From assembly GCA_028709215.1 (NCBI GenBank), contig JAQVXI010000001.1:124537-188536 (forward strand): a DNA stretch of 64,000 bases, read 5' to 3'. Made by a program: the position numbers and the translations under genes. The DNA is from Bacteroidales bacterium (GTDB lineage: Bacteria > Bacteroidota > Bacteroidia > Bacteroidales > UBA1402). Position 1 is the stretch's first letter, and each line of letters opens with the position of its first letter. Below the pieces are notes generated by a model. The model was not told where the DNA came from. It saw only the letters and a list, made by a program, of their open reading frames with translations, and ran no database searches. This document shows positions 35,636 to 48,200 of the stretch, piece after piece.

Positions 35636-36862
35636 ATGCGAATTCTATTCATTTTATCGTGCATCCTGGTATGTTCCTGCACGAACAAAGCAAGTAAGTC
35701 AGAAGGGGTGCGCAACTTATTTCTGGAATATGGGTATCAACAGGATTCCATTGATGCAAAGCTGAGCAAGGCCTATGCGGATTTGTTTGAGGGTCCCCAT
35801 CGTATTTATTTTGAGGTCGGAGATTCGATGGCTTATGTTTCGGATATTAAAAACAACGATGCGCGCAGCGAAGGTTTGTCGTATGGTATGATGGTTGCCG
35901 TACAACTGAATAAGAAAGATGCTTTTGATCGCATTTGGCGGTGGACAAAGACGTATACACAGCATCAGGAAGGGCCAAGGAAAGGCTACTTTTCCTGGAG
36001 TATACACCCGGAAAGTCAACGTAAAAATGCAGAAAATTCTGCTTCCGACGGTGAATTGTATTTTGTAACGGCTTTGTTGTTTGCTTCCAACCAATGGGGC
36101 AACGATACCGGTATTGACTACTATGCCGAGGCACGGAATATTTTGGATGCCATGTGGGAAAAGGATGGAACCGGCAACGTCTTTCATTTGATCAATTTGG
36201 ATGCTAAGCAGATTTCGTTTGTCCCCGAGGGCAATGCCTATACATGGACCGATCCTTCGTATCACATTCCCGCTTTTTATGAAATATGGGCGAAATATGC
36301 CAACGACGGTCACGAGGATTTTTACCGAGCGTGTGCCGATACCTCGCGTGCGTTTCTGCACCGCGCCTGCCATCCTGTAACCGGTTTGAATGCCGATTAT
36401 ACCGATTTCAGCGGGGAGCCCCGATCCAGTCGGTGGATGCCCGCCGCTTTCCGATACGATTCCTGGCGTGTTCCAATGAACATAGCCTTGGATTATACGT
36501 GGTCTGGAGCCGATGCCGCGTGGCAGAAGGAGTATGCCCAACGCATTCAATCTTTTTTTTATGCACAAGGGGTGGATCGTTTTGTCGATCAATACAATTT
36601 GGATGGAACGGAGCCGGAGTTTATTTTGCAGGCGGGTGGTTTCCGTACATTGAGGCATTCGCTCGGTTTGGTGTCGACGACCGCTACGACCGCCTTAATC
36701 CATAGGGATGCGCAAAGCGAGGCGTTTGTGCGAGCACTGTGGAATGCGGAATTGAAACCCTACGAAGATGGCTATTTTGATCCCTACTACGATGGATTGT
36801 TGTATTTGTTCTCTCTGATGCATTTGAGTGGAAACTATCGTGATATTACTCCCCAGAAGTAA
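35636..36862 (+). CDS. Glycoside hydrolase family 8, reducing-end xylose-releasing exo-oligoxylanase type
   Basis: A 408-residue lipoprotein (lipobox CSC at residues 13-15). It shows the (alpha/alpha)6-barrel hallmarks of GH8: the acid glutamate E79 in DARSEGLSYGMM, followed by WSIHPESQRKNAENSASDGE, which is typical of the Rex subgroup that trims xylose from the reducing end of xylo-oligosaccharides. WTDPSYHIPAFYEIWA and RYDSWRVPMNIALDY are further matches. It probably sits at the outer membrane or periplasmic face. It starts 7 nt after the CE1 gene. Confidence 0.87.
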   Translation: MRILFILSCILVCSCTNKASKSEGVRNLFLEYGYQQDSIDAKLSKAYADLFEGPHRIYFEVGDSMAYVSDIKNNDARSEGLSYGMMVAVQLNKKDAFDRIWRWTKTYTQHQEGPRKGYFSWSIHPESQRKNAENSASDGELYFVTALLFASNQWGNDTGIDYYAEARNILDAMWEKDGTGNVFHLINLDAKQISFVPEGNAYTWTDPSYHIPAFYEIWAKYANDGHEDFYRACADTSRAFLHRACHPVTGLNADYTDFSGEPRSSRWMPAAFRYDSWRVPMNIALDYTWSGADAAWQKEYAQRIQSFFYAQGVDRFVDQYNLDGTEPEFILQAGGFRTLRHSLGLVSTTATTALIHRDAQSEAFVRALWNAELKPYEDGYFDPYYDGLLYLFSLMHLSGNYRDITPQK

Positions 36863-36901
36863 AAAACGCATTCAATAAAATTTGTACAATAAAGAAGCGC
36901 C

Positions 36902-39373
36902 ATGAAAAAAATGCATTGGAATACACATTTGCTTGTTTTGTTACTATTCATATTGGCTACTTTCAAGGGAGTAGCCCGTCCGGGTGAGCCGTGGACGTTG
37001 TGGTACGACAAGCCTGCCACGGTTTGGAACGAGGCTTTGCCGGTTGGAAATGGCCGAATTGCAGCAATGGTCTTTGGCGATCCTACCGCCGAACACCTGC
37101 AACTCAACGAAGAGACGTTTTGGTCCGGTGGACCTTCCAACAACAACAATCCCGAGGCCATCCATGCCTTGGACGATGTGCGGGCAGCCATTTTTGCCGG
37201 TGATTACCGCAAAGCCGACCAACTGGCCAATGCGCATATGAAGGCAAAAGAGTTGCACGGTTCCAAGTATCAAACCTTGGGCGATTTGCATTTGGTTTTT
37301 GAAGGCCATGAGCACTATACGAAGTATTATCGTGGATTAAATATTGATCGCGCAGTGCATACCAGTCAATACGAAGTAGATGGGGTGACCTATACCCGCG
37401 AAACCTACGCTTCGTTTCCCGACCAGGTTCTTGTTGTGCGATTGACGGCCAGCCAACCGGGTAAATTAAACTTTCGTGCTTTTTTAAACAGTCCGTTGCA
37501 GACGTCGGCGCAAGCCATCGATGCAACGACCTATGAATTGACGTGTTTGTCCGGTTCACACGAAGGCGTAGAAGGACAGGTTCGTGCGCATACACAAACG
37601 AAGCTACTTTTGCAGGGTGGTCGTTCCTTTGTCGAAGACAAGCAGATTCGTGTTCAGGATGCAACCGAAGTGGTGCTGTTGACGTCGATGGCCACCAATT
37701 TTGTCCGTTGGAACGATCTATCGGGAGATGCCAAGCAACGTTGTTTGGATTATGCATCCAAAGCCGTGAAGCGGACACAGCAGGCAATGATGGACGAACA
37801 CGTCGCAGCGTATCAAGCATTGTATCGTCGTGTTTCATTCGATTTAGGAAGTACAGAAGCCATCCTGCAGCCCACCGATGTTCGAATTCGTGATTTCTCA
37901 AAACAAAACGATCCGGCCCTGGTCAGTCTCTACTTCCAGTTCGGCCGCTACCTATTGATCAGCAGTTCACAACCCGGAGGTCAGCCCGCCAACCTGCAAG
38001 GTGTGTGGAATGGTAGTACAAACCCTGCTTGGGATAGCAAGTATACCATCAACATCAATACCGAAATGAATTATTGGCCGGCAGAAAAATGCAATCTGAC
38101 TGAAATGCACGAACCCTTGGTGCAAATGATTCAGGAACTGTCGGAAGCCGGACAGGTTACGGCAAAAGAAATGTACGGTGCACGGGGATGGGTTGCACAC
38201 CACAATACAGATATTTGGCGCATCAGCGGATTGGTGGATTTTGCCAATGCGGGCTTGTGGCCTATGGGAAGCGCCTGGTTGTCCCAACATCTTTGGGAAA
38301 AATACCTATATAGCGGGGATCGGAACTATTTGAAGCAGGTGTATCCCATTCTCAAATCGGCCTGTACGTTTTATGAAGATTTTTTGATTGAAGAACCGGT
38401 CAACAAATGGCTGGTCGTATCACCGTCCATTTCACCGGAAAACACACCCTCCGGACACGCTTCTGCGTTGACTGCGGGCACAACCATGGACAATCAGTTA
38501 CTCTTTGATTTGTTTACCAAAACCATTCGGGCTGCAAAAACGCTTGACATCGATGCCGCAGATGTGAAACGATACGAAGTCATTTTGGATCGCCTGCCGC
38601 CGATGCAGATTGGAAAACATGGTCAATTGCAGGAATGGATGGGTGATTGGGACAATCCAAACGACAAACATCGCCACGTTTCGCACTTGTACGGTATGCA
38701 TCCGGGTGATCAAATTTCTCCGTACCGCAATCCGGAACTATTTGATGCGGTACGTACTTCCATGATTCATCGTGGAGACGTCTCAACCGGTTGGTCCATG
38801 GGCTGGAAAGTCAATCTTTGGGCTCGATTGTTGGATGGCAACCATGCACGCAAAATGATTACGGATCAGTTGACGCTGGTTGATCCGGTACGTGCCGGAT
38901 ACAGCAGTGGGGGAACCTATCCGAATATGTTTGATGCCCATCCGCCGTTCCAAATCGATGGAAACTTCGGATGTACAGCGGGTATCGCCGAAATGCTCAT
39001 GCAATGCCACGATGGAGCGATCCATCTTTTACCGGCCTTGCCCGACGATTGGACGAGTGGTTCGATGAAAGGTCTGCGTGCCCAAGGCGGCTTTGATGTG
39101 GACTTTGAATGGGAAAATGGCTTGCTGACGCAGCTGCGGGTACGATCCAATTTGGGAGGCAATCTGCGTTTGCGCGTACCCAACGAAATCAAAGGTAAAA
39201 AACTGAAACAGGCTAAGGGTGCGAATACCAACCCGTTTTATGCTGTACCCGCGATTAAAAAACCGTTGATTTCAGAACAGGCACGCTTGAATCCGGTGAT
39301 GTTGCCGAAGACACAGGTGTACGATGTACAGACAAAAGCCGGTAAAACCTATACGTTTATCTTAAAGAATTAA
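36902..39373 (+). CDS. Glycoside hydrolase family 95 (alpha-L-fucosidase / alpha-L-galactosidase)
   Basis: An 823-residue secreted enzyme with signal peptide. The GH95 N-terminal beta domain begins WNEALPVGNGRIAAMVFGD, LNEETFWSGGP follows, and the (alpha/alpha)6 barrel contains NINTEMNYWPAEKCNL with the family's catalytic Asn/Asp region, VSPSISPENTP and QIDGNFGCTAGIAEML. Substrates in the family include fucosylated xyloglucan and L-galactose on glucuronoarabinoxylan. Given the xylan enzymes around it, the L-galactose side chain is attractive but unproven. Confidence 0.9.
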   Translation: MKKMHWNTHLLVLLLFILATFKGVARPGEPWTLWYDKPATVWNEALPVGNGRIAAMVFGDPTAEHLQLNEETFWSGGPSNNNNPEAIHALDDVRAAIFAGDYRKADQLANAHMKAKELHGSKYQTLGDLHLVFEGHEHYTKYYRGLNIDRAVHTSQYEVDGVTYTRETYASFPDQVLVVRLTASQPGKLNFRAFLNSPLQTSAQAIDATTYELTCLSGSHEGVEGQVRAHTQTKLLLQGGRSFVEDKQIRVQDATEVVLLTSMATNFVRWNDLSGDAKQRCLDYASKAVKRTQQAMMDEHVAAYQALYRRVSFDLGSTEAILQPTDVRIRDFSKQNDPALVSLYFQFGRYLLISSSQPGGQPANLQGVWNGSTNPAWDSKYTININTEMNYWPAEKCNLTEMHEPLVQMIQELSEAGQVTAKEMYGARGWVAHHNTDIWRISGLVDFANAGLWPMGSAWLSQHLWEKYLYSGDRNYLKQVYPILKSACTFYEDFLIEEPVNKWLVVSPSISPENTPSGHASALTAGTTMDNQLLFDLFTKTIRAAKTLDIDAADVKRYEVILDRLPPMQIGKHGQLQEWMGDWDNPNDKHRHVSHLYGMHPGDQISPYRNPELFDAVRTSMIHRGDVSTGWSMGWKVNLWARLLDGNHARKMITDQLTLVDPVRAGYSSGGTYPNMFDAHPPFQIDGNFGCTAGIAEMLMQCHDGAIHLLPALPDDWTSGSMKGLRAQGGFDVDFEWENGLLTQLRVRSNLGGNLRLRVPNEIKGKKLKQAKGANTNPFYAVPAIKKPLISEQARLNPVMLPKTQVYDVQTKAGKTYTFILKN

Positions 39374-39377
39374 TCCT

Positions 39378-40945
39378 ATGAAACGTGTTTCTTTCGTATT
39401 GTCTCTTTTGTTGATTCTATTTTGTATGCCTGCAAAGGCAGAAGCAACCAATGCACAAAACCCGGTCATTTTTGCGGATGTACCCGATTTGTCCATGATA
39501 CGGGTGGGCGATACCTACTACATGAGTAGTACCACCATGCACATGATTCCCGGTGTCCCCATTATGAAATCTACGGATTTAATCAATTGGACGCTTATTA
39601 GTTATGCCAATCCATTTTTGTCCGACTCGGATGATATGAATTTAGAAAACGGTCAAAATGCCTACGGAAGAGGCACCTGGGCCAGCAGTATGCGTTACCA
39701 TAAGGGTATTTTTTACGTATCCACGTTTTCAAACAACACCGGGAAATCCTATTTGTTTCGAACCAAGGATCCAGAAAACGAAGCCTGGGAAACCATCATC
39801 TTGCCTCGTTCGTTGCACGATCATAGTTTGTTTTTTGACGACGACGGCAAAATCTACATGGTATGGGGTGGGGGACGCATCCGCATCATCGAACTCAACT
39901 CGGATTTTACCGATTTTGTTCCCGGATCTGAACGTGTGTTGATTGAAAATGCATCCGAACCGGGTGGTAGGGGTGGTTTGCCCGCTGAAGGATCTCAGTT
40001 GTTTAAGATAAACGGACAGTATTACCTGATCAACATCAGCTGGCCGGCAGGCGGAATGCGCACGGTGTTGGTACATCGAGCCAAAAGTCTGCAGGGACCC
40101 TGGGAAGGACGTGTCGGTCTTCGTGATTTGGGTGTAGCACAAGGTGGTTTGATTGATACGCCGGAGGGTCGTTGGTTTGCTTATCTATTCCGTGATTTTG
40201 GTGCAGTTGGTCGAATACCGTATACCGTACCGGTCGAGTGGAAAGACGGATGGCCGGTATTTGGTGTTGAGGGAAAGGTCCCTATGACGCTTGACCTCCC
40301 TGCCAGCAAAGGCTTGATACCGGGCGTTGTTGCTTCCGATGAGTTTAAACGGAAAAAAGGTGAGCCGGCTCTACCGTTGGTCTGGCAATGGAATCACAAC
40401 CCCAACAACGATTATTGGTCGGTAACCGATCGAAAAGGTTATTTGAGACTGAAAACCTTTCGTTTGGACAAGACGTTTCTGGATGCACGCAACAGTTTGA
40501 CTCAACGAGCTTTTGGTCCGGTCAGTACGGCAAGCATCTGTATGGATGTTCGAAAAATGAATGTCGGAGACGTTGCCGGTTTGGGACTCTTGCAAAAGCA
40601 GTACGGTCAATTGGCGGTCAAATGCGAATCGGACGGCAACTATCTGGTGATGATCAACGGTCGATCCGGCGAACCGACGGAAGTGGAACGGATCGCACTC
40701 ACCAAACGTAAGGTCTATCTTCGTGCCTCCTGTGATTTTACCGAACGAAAAGATGTAGCCCGTTTTGCCTACAGCTTGGATGGAAAAAAATGGACCGTCA
40801 TTGGAAATGAATTGAAGATGTCGTACACCATGCCTCATTTCATGGGCTATCGTTTTGCCTTATTTAATTATGCAACACAGGAGACCGGGGGATATGTCGA
40901 TTTCGACTATTTTCGAATTTCCGATGCGTATTTAGTAAGTAAGCC

Positions 40946-40949
<4 letters not shown>
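39378..40949 (+). CDS. Glycoside hydrolase family 43 (GH43_12-like)
   Basis: A 523-residue secreted enzyme. The five-bladed beta-propeller starts with the general-base segment DVPDLSMIRVGDTYYMSSTT, continues with LHDHSLFFDDDGKIYMVWGG (pKa modulator) and has the acid glutamate in LPAEGSQLFKINGQYYL. A C-terminal beta-sandwich (about 320-520) ends in GGYVDFDYFRISD. The layout corresponds to arabinofuranosidase/xylosidase types, in line with arabinoxylan side-chain removal. It follows the GH95 gene by 4 nt and overlaps the next gene by 4 nt. Confidence 0.88.
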
Positions 40950-43904
<2,955 letters not shown>

Positions 43905-43931
43905 CAGGCTGGATGTTTAGGTTGTATATGT

Positions 43932-43969
43932 AAATAGAGCCCCTCGTGAGAGTCGCTCTATTTTTTTTT
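43932..43969 (+). terminator. Intrinsic terminator of the xylan-enzyme operon
   Basis: AAATAGAGC (43932-43940) pairs with GCTCTATTT (43955-43963), and the T run continues to 43969. The rest of the spacer to 44123 shows nothing else. Confidence 0.85.
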
Positions 43970-44123
43970 ATCCTTTGATCGTGTGTGTATAAATTTCCCA
44001 TACCTTTGCATAAATATTTTACCGATAAACACCCGTATTCTGTTGCATTTGATTTGTTTTTGGTCAAATGAATGCCGTTCGGATGCAAAAATTGGTTAAA
44101 AACAAACTATACGTCCAATCAAT

Positions 44124-44154
44124 CTTGCCAAACTAAGATAAAATGCTATTTTTG
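44124..44154 (+). promoter_or_regulatory. Bacteroidota promoter of the oadGAB operon
   Basis: CTTG (44124-44127, one off TTTG) and TATTTTTG (44147-44154) are 19 nt apart. The ATG is 32 nt downstream. Confidence 0.6.
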
Positions 44155-44186
44155 TCCTGACCTTTAATATTAAACCATTACTTATC

Positions 44187-44426
44187 ATGAACGAAGCCAT
44201 CTCCATTATGATCGTCGGGATGTTTACCGTTTTTATGATCTTGTTTCTTATACTGATCATAGGAAATGTTCTCATTCGACTGACCAATCGCTATGTTCCC
44301 GAAACGATTGTGGAATCAAAGAAAAAAAATCCCAGCCTGGACGATACCCATGCAGCCATTTCGGCAGCCATCGAGTTGGTCAGCAAGGGTAAAGGGACTG
44401 CCGTAAAAATTGAACACATACAATAA
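44187..44426 (+). CDS. oadG: Oxaloacetate decarboxylase gamma chain
   Basis: A 79-residue protein with one N-terminal membrane helix (ISIMIVGMFTVFMILFLILIIGNVLI) and a short charged cytoplasmic tail, the layout of the gamma subunit that holds the alpha and beta subunits of the sodium pump together. Its position directly before the alpha and beta genes supports the call. The zinc-binding histidine-rich tail of some OadG proteins is absent. Confidence 0.85.
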   Translation: MNEAISIMIVGMFTVFMILFLILIIGNVLIRLTNRYVPETIVESKKKNPSLDDTHAAISAAIELVSKGKGTAVKIEHIQ

Positions 44427-44440
44427 AACCAGTTGGAAGG

Positions 44441-46273
44441 ATGAAGGAAATTAAATTTTCGTTGGTCTATCGCGACATGTGGCAAAGTGCAGGCAAATAC
44501 ATGCCACGCGTAGATCAATTGGTACAAATTGCACCGGAGATTATCAAGATGGGCTGTTTTGCCCGAGTGGAAACCAACGGAGGAGGCTTTGAACAAATCA
44601 ATTTGTTGTTTGGAGAAAACCCCAACATCGCTGTGCGCGAATGGTGTCGGCCTTTCAACGAAGCCGGCATTCAAACACACATGTTGGATCGATCTCTGAA
44701 CGGGCTGCGCATGAGCCCGGTGCCCGCCGATGTTCGGCGTTTGTTTTATAAAGTAAAGAAGGCGCAAGGTACGGACATAACCCGTAGCTTCTGTGGTTTG
44801 AATGACCCCCGCAACATCATCGCCTCCATTCAATACGCCAAAGAAGCAGGCATGATTGCTCAGGCAACGTTGTCTATTACGGTTTCGGAGGTGCATACCG
44901 TAGAATATTATTGCACGTTGGCAGACGAGTTGATTGCCAATGGTGCCGATGAAATCTGCCTAAAAGATATGGCTGGAATCGGTCGTCCGGTTTCGCTGGG
45001 GAAAATAGTGGGTTACATCAAGCAAAAGTATCCAAACATATTGGTTCAATACCATGGACAAACCGGCCCGGGCTTTACTCCGGCATCCATTCTGGAAGTT
45101 TGTCGAAACGGTTGTGACATCATTGATGTGGGTATGGAGCCGCTTTCGTGGGGTACAGGCCATGCAGATGTGATCATGGTTCGTGAGATGCTGAACGATG
45201 CCGGTTATAAGGTTCCCGAGATTGACATGAACGCCTATATGCGGGCACGTGCACTGACTCAATCTTTTATGGACGATTTTCTGGGCTACTTCATTCCTGA
45301 ATCCAACCGACGGTTGCAGTCCTTGCTGATCAGTTCCGGTTTGCCGGGTGGCATGATGGGCAGTTTGATGAACGACTTGAAAGACAATTTAACCAGTGTG
45401 AATAAATCGCGTGTCAAAAATGGACTGAACGAATTGACCATCGATGAATTGCTCATCCAATTGTTTGATGAAGTGGCCTACGTATGGCCAAGAGTGGGTT
45501 ATCCACCCTTGGTTACGCCCTTCTCTCAATACGTGAAAAATTTGTCCATGTTCAACTTAATGCAATTGAATAAGGGTAAAGAGCGATGGAGCATGATTGC
45601 CGATAATATCTGGGATATGATTTTGGGTAAAGCCGGAAAGTTGCCCGGTAAGGTGGATCCCATCCTGATTAAAATGGCAGAAGAACAGGGAAGAACGTTT
45701 TACACAGGAGACCCTCAGGCCTTGTACCCCGATAAACTCGATGAGTTCCGTGCCGAAATGAAAGAAAAAGGCTGGGATGTCGGTCAGGACGAGGAAGAAC
45801 TCTTTGAACTGGCGATGCATCCGGAACAGTACCGTGCTTATCGCTCCGGTAAGGCAAAGGCTGATTTTGAAACCGAATTGGCAGAGGTCAAAGCTAAGAA
45901 AGCAGCACCTGCGTCGACCACCGTCTTTGAACCACAACAGGTACAGGTAGAAGTAAACGGACAGAAATTTCTGGTGGACATTCAATACGGACAGGCGGTG
46001 GACAAACCGACAGCACGCACGAGTTCCGCTCCCGTTGGCGAATCTCATTTTGTCATTGCCCCCCTTGAAGGCAAATTCTATTTGACCAAGAATCCATCGG
46101 ATACCGCGGTCAAAGTGGGCGATGTCGTAAAGAAAGGCGATCTCTTGTGTTTTATTGAGTCGATGAAAACGTACAATGCCATATCCTCGGATCAGGACGG
46201 TAAAATCGTCGAAATATGTTTTGCAAACGGTGAGGCTGTGCAGGAAGATGACATCCTCTTCAAAATCCAATAA
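44441..46273 (+). CDS. oadA: Oxaloacetate decarboxylase alpha subunit (carboxyltransferase plus biotin domain)
   Basis: A 610-residue protein. The carboxyltransferase barrel occupies about residues 1-280 (LVYRDMWQSAGKY with the metal-ligand aspartate, catalytic lysine in ICLKDMAGIG), followed by the conserved helical domain (about 285-465) and a biotin domain (about 530-610) with the biotinyl lysine in IESMKTYNA. It moves CO2 from oxaloacetate (or methylmalonyl-type donor) to biotin. At the metal site the family's H-x-H is read here as QYHGQTGPG, that is H-x-Q. A flexible Ala/Lys linker links the two halves. It is 14 nt after oadG and 5 nt before oadB. Confidence 0.9.
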   Translation: MKEIKFSLVYRDMWQSAGKYMPRVDQLVQIAPEIIKMGCFARVETNGGGFEQINLLFGENPNIAVREWCRPFNEAGIQTHMLDRSLNGLRMSPVPADVRRLFYKVKKAQGTDITRSFCGLNDPRNIIASIQYAKEAGMIAQATLSITVSEVHTVEYYCTLADELIANGADEICLKDMAGIGRPVSLGKIVGYIKQKYPNILVQYHGQTGPGFTPASILEVCRNGCDIIDVGMEPLSWGTGHADVIMVREMLNDAGYKVPEIDMNAYMRARALTQSFMDDFLGYFIPESNRRLQSLLISSGLPGGMMGSLMNDLKDNLTSVNKSRVKNGLNELTIDELLIQLFDEVAYVWPRVGYPPLVTPFSQYVKNLSMFNLMQLNKGKERWSMIADNIWDMILGKAGKLPGKVDPILIKMAEEQGRTFYTGDPQALYPDKLDEFRAEMKEKGWDVGQDEEELFELAMHPEQYRAYRSGKAKADFETELAEVKAKKAAPASTTVFEPQQVQVEVNGQKFLVDIQYGQAVDKPTARTSSAPVGESHFVIAPLEGKFYLTKNPSDTAVKVGDVVKKGDLLCFIESMKTYNAISSDQDGKIVEICFANGEAVQEDDILFKIQ

Positions 46274-46278
46274 ACGAT

Positions 46279-47487
46279 ATGCAGGAAATAACAACCAAAT
46301 TATACGAGATGACTGCGTTTGGTGGATTCAACTACCAGGTTGTCATTATGTGGCTGATTGCGTTTGTCTTGCTCTATCTGGGCATACGCAAACAATACGA
46401 GCCTCTTTTGCTGGTACCCATCGCTTTTGGGGTATTGCTGGCAAACTTTCCGGGTGGAGGCATGGGGATTGTTCCGGCCGAAGAAATAGCCTTGGAGGGA
46501 CATCGGTATAAGAACTTGTTTGAGATTGCCAGTGAATATGGCATCATGAACTACCTTTATTACAGTTTGATCAAAACCGGTTTTTTACCACCCCTCATCT
46601 TTATGGGGGTAGGAGCGTTGACCGACTTTGGTCCCATGCTGCGTAATCTAAAACTGGCACTCTTTGGAGCCGCGGCTCAAATTGGTATTTTCACCGTCCT
46701 TGTGTCGGCCATTCTGATGGGCTTTACGCTGGAAGAAGCGGCTTCGTTGGGCATCATCGGTGGTGCAGACGGACCCACTGCCATCTATACGACCATCAAA
46801 CTGGCTCCGCACCTGCTGGGTCCCATTGCCATTGCAGCGTATTCGTACATGGCCCTAGTCCCAATTATCATACCGTTGGTGGCCAATCTGCTGATCACGA
46901 AAAAAGAGTTTAAGATCAACATGCGTGAGATGGATAAGCGCTATCCGCCCAAGCATCCGATTAAAAATCTCAAGGTGGTTAAAATTGTTTTCCCAATCGT
47001 ACTCGGTTGCGTCACCGCAGTGTTTGTTCCCTCTTCTGTACCCCTGCTGGGAATGCTTTTGTTTGGAAACTTAATCAAAGAAATCGGAACGTCCACGGCT
47101 CGTCTGGCGGATGCTGCCACCGGACCGATCATGAACACGGCGACCATCTTTTTGGGGCTGACCGTTGGAGCAACCATGACCTCCGAGGTCTTTTTGACCA
47201 CGAAAACGTTGGGCATTGTGGCCGGTGGATTTATCGCATTTGCCATTTCGATTGCCGGAGGGATCCTGGCGGTAAAAGTATACAATTTGTTTGCGAAGAA
47301 AAAAATCAATCCATTGGTGGGTGCAACCGGTCTGAGTGCGGTGCCCATGGCTTCCCGTGTTGCCAATGAGCTCGCTCTAAAACATGATTCGGGCAACCAT
47401 ATTTTGCAGTACTGTATGGCCAGCAATATTTCCGGCGTCATTGGCTCGGCCGTTGCTGCCGGTGTGTTGATTACATTCTTATCCTAA
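46279..47487 (+). CDS. oadB: Sodium-pumping oxaloacetate decarboxylase beta subunit
   Basis: A 402-residue inner-membrane protein with about nine to eleven segments. It contains the beta-subunit hallmarks GIIGGADGPTAIYTT (conserved acidic site for sodium and proton movement), FGNLIKEIG, and GATGLSAVPMASRVAN. It decarboxylates carboxybiotin and exports sodium, storing decarboxylation energy for fermentative growth. A UUCG-loop terminator follows. Confidence 0.94.
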   Translation: MQEITTKLYEMTAFGGFNYQVVIMWLIAFVLLYLGIRKQYEPLLLVPIAFGVLLANFPGGGMGIVPAEEIALEGHRYKNLFEIASEYGIMNYLYYSLIKTGFLPPLIFMGVGALTDFGPMLRNLKLALFGAAAQIGIFTVLVSAILMGFTLEEAASLGIIGGADGPTAIYTTIKLAPHLLGPIAIAAYSYMALVPIIIPLVANLLITKKEFKINMREMDKRYPPKHPIKNLKVVKIVFPIVLGCVTAVFVPSSVPLLGMLLFGNLIKEIGTSTARLADAATGPIMNTATIFLGLTVGATMTSEVFLTTKTLGIVAGGFIAFAISIAGGILAVKVYNLFAKKKINPLVGATGLSAVPMASRVANELALKHDSGNHILQYCMASNISGVIGSAVAAGVLITFLS

Positions 47488-47512
47488 ACAGGGACTTCTC
47501 AAAAAAATCTCA

Positions 47513-47542
47513 AAAAAAGACAGGCTTCGGCTTGTCTTTTTT
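47513..47542 (+). terminator. Intrinsic terminator of oadGAB with TTCG loop
   Basis: AAAAAAGACAGGC pairs with GCTTGTCTTTTTT (one wobble) across a TTCG tetraloop (47526-47529). Confidence 0.88.
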
Positions 47543-47555
47543 CGTTTTATTGCTT

Positions 47556-47582
47556 TATCTTTGTTCGGTATATTACGAACAA
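47556..47582 (+). promoter_or_regulatory. arsR promoter and ArsR operator
   Basis: The -7 element TATCTTTG (47556-47563) overlaps the inverted repeat TTGTTCG (47561-47567)-N8-CGAACAA (47576-47582). A repressor bound there would block its own promoter. The core GTTCG-N8-CGAAC recurs at 47909. Confidence 0.75.
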
Positions 47583-47591
47583 GGAGAAAGC

Positions 47592-47891
47592 ATGGAGCAT
47601 CCGGAGAGTGAACAGTTGAAGCAGGATAAGTTGGCACGGTATGCCAAAGCGATGGGGCACCCCGTTCGCTTGTACGTGTTGAAGGTGCTTTCCAGGCAGT
47701 CGTGCTGTTACAGCGGTGACTTGAGCGACGAATTGCCCATCGCCAAATCGACGCTATCTCAGCATTTGAAGGAATTGAAAGACGCAGGCTTGATACAAGG
47801 TGAAATTGAAGCACCAAAGATTAAATACTGTTTGAATCGAGCCAATTGGGAAGAGGCAAAGTCACTTTTTAAATCGTTAATGGAGCCTTGA
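47592..47891 (+). CDS. arsR: ArsR-family metalloregulatory repressor
   Basis: A 99-residue winged-HTH repressor. The HTH is ELPIAKSTLSQHLKELKDAGLI. Vicinal cysteines C38-C39 (SRQSCCYSGDL) lie just before the recognition helix, where As(III) thiol ligands sit in ArsR-type sensors. The start is ATG 47592 after AAGGAG, 9 nt downstream of the operator. It heads the arsenic gene cluster. Confidence 0.9.
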   Translation: MEHPESEQLKQDKLARYAKAMGHPVRLYVLKVLSRQSCCYSGDLSDELPIAKSTLSQHLKELKDAGLIQGEIEAPKIKYCLNRANWEEAKSLFKSLMEP

Positions 47892-47908
47892 ATTTTTTTG
47901 AATCAATG

Positions 47909-47926
47909 GTTCGTTGTTTTGCGAAC
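47909..47926 (+). promoter_or_regulatory. Second ArsR operator, upstream of the arsenic efflux operon
   Basis: GTTCG (47909-47913)-N8-CGAAC (47922-47926) is identical in arms and spacing to the operator before arsR. A near-consensus -7 element TTGTTTTG fills the spacer. Confidence 0.7.
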
Positions 47927-47955
47927 TACGAAATTAATACACAAACCGATCAATT

Positions 47956-48189
47956 ATGGAAATTAAAGTACTCGGGACAGGTTGTCCAAAATGCAAAACG
48001 TTGGAAAAAAATACCCGTGATGCCGTCGCTGAATTGGGTTTGGATGCGCAAATCTCGAAGGTAGAAGACATCGTGGAGATCATGAATCACGGCGTCATGA
48101 TGACTCCTGCACTTGTCGTAGATGGTGCCATCGTGGCCAAAGGTAAGTTGCTTTCTGTTGCTGAAATCAAAACGATTTTAACCAAATAA
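47956..48189 (+). CDS. Small thioredoxin-fold protein (MTH895 type)
   Basis: A 77-residue protein with the CPKC redox site at residues 10-13 (LGTGCPKCKTLEKN) and the cis-proline loop MMTPALVVDG, the compact thioredoxin type found beside arsenic and permease genes. It probably reduces the ArsC or ArsF cysteines, or corresponds to the partner of ArsF (ArsE position) in arsEFG-type clusters. It is 11 nt upstream of the ArsF-like gene. Confidence 0.82.
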   Translation: MEIKVLGTGCPKCKTLEKNTRDAVAELGLDAQISKVEDIVEIMNHGVMMTPALVVDGAIVAKGKLLSVAEIKTILTK

Positions 48190-48200
48190 ACCCTTTGACG

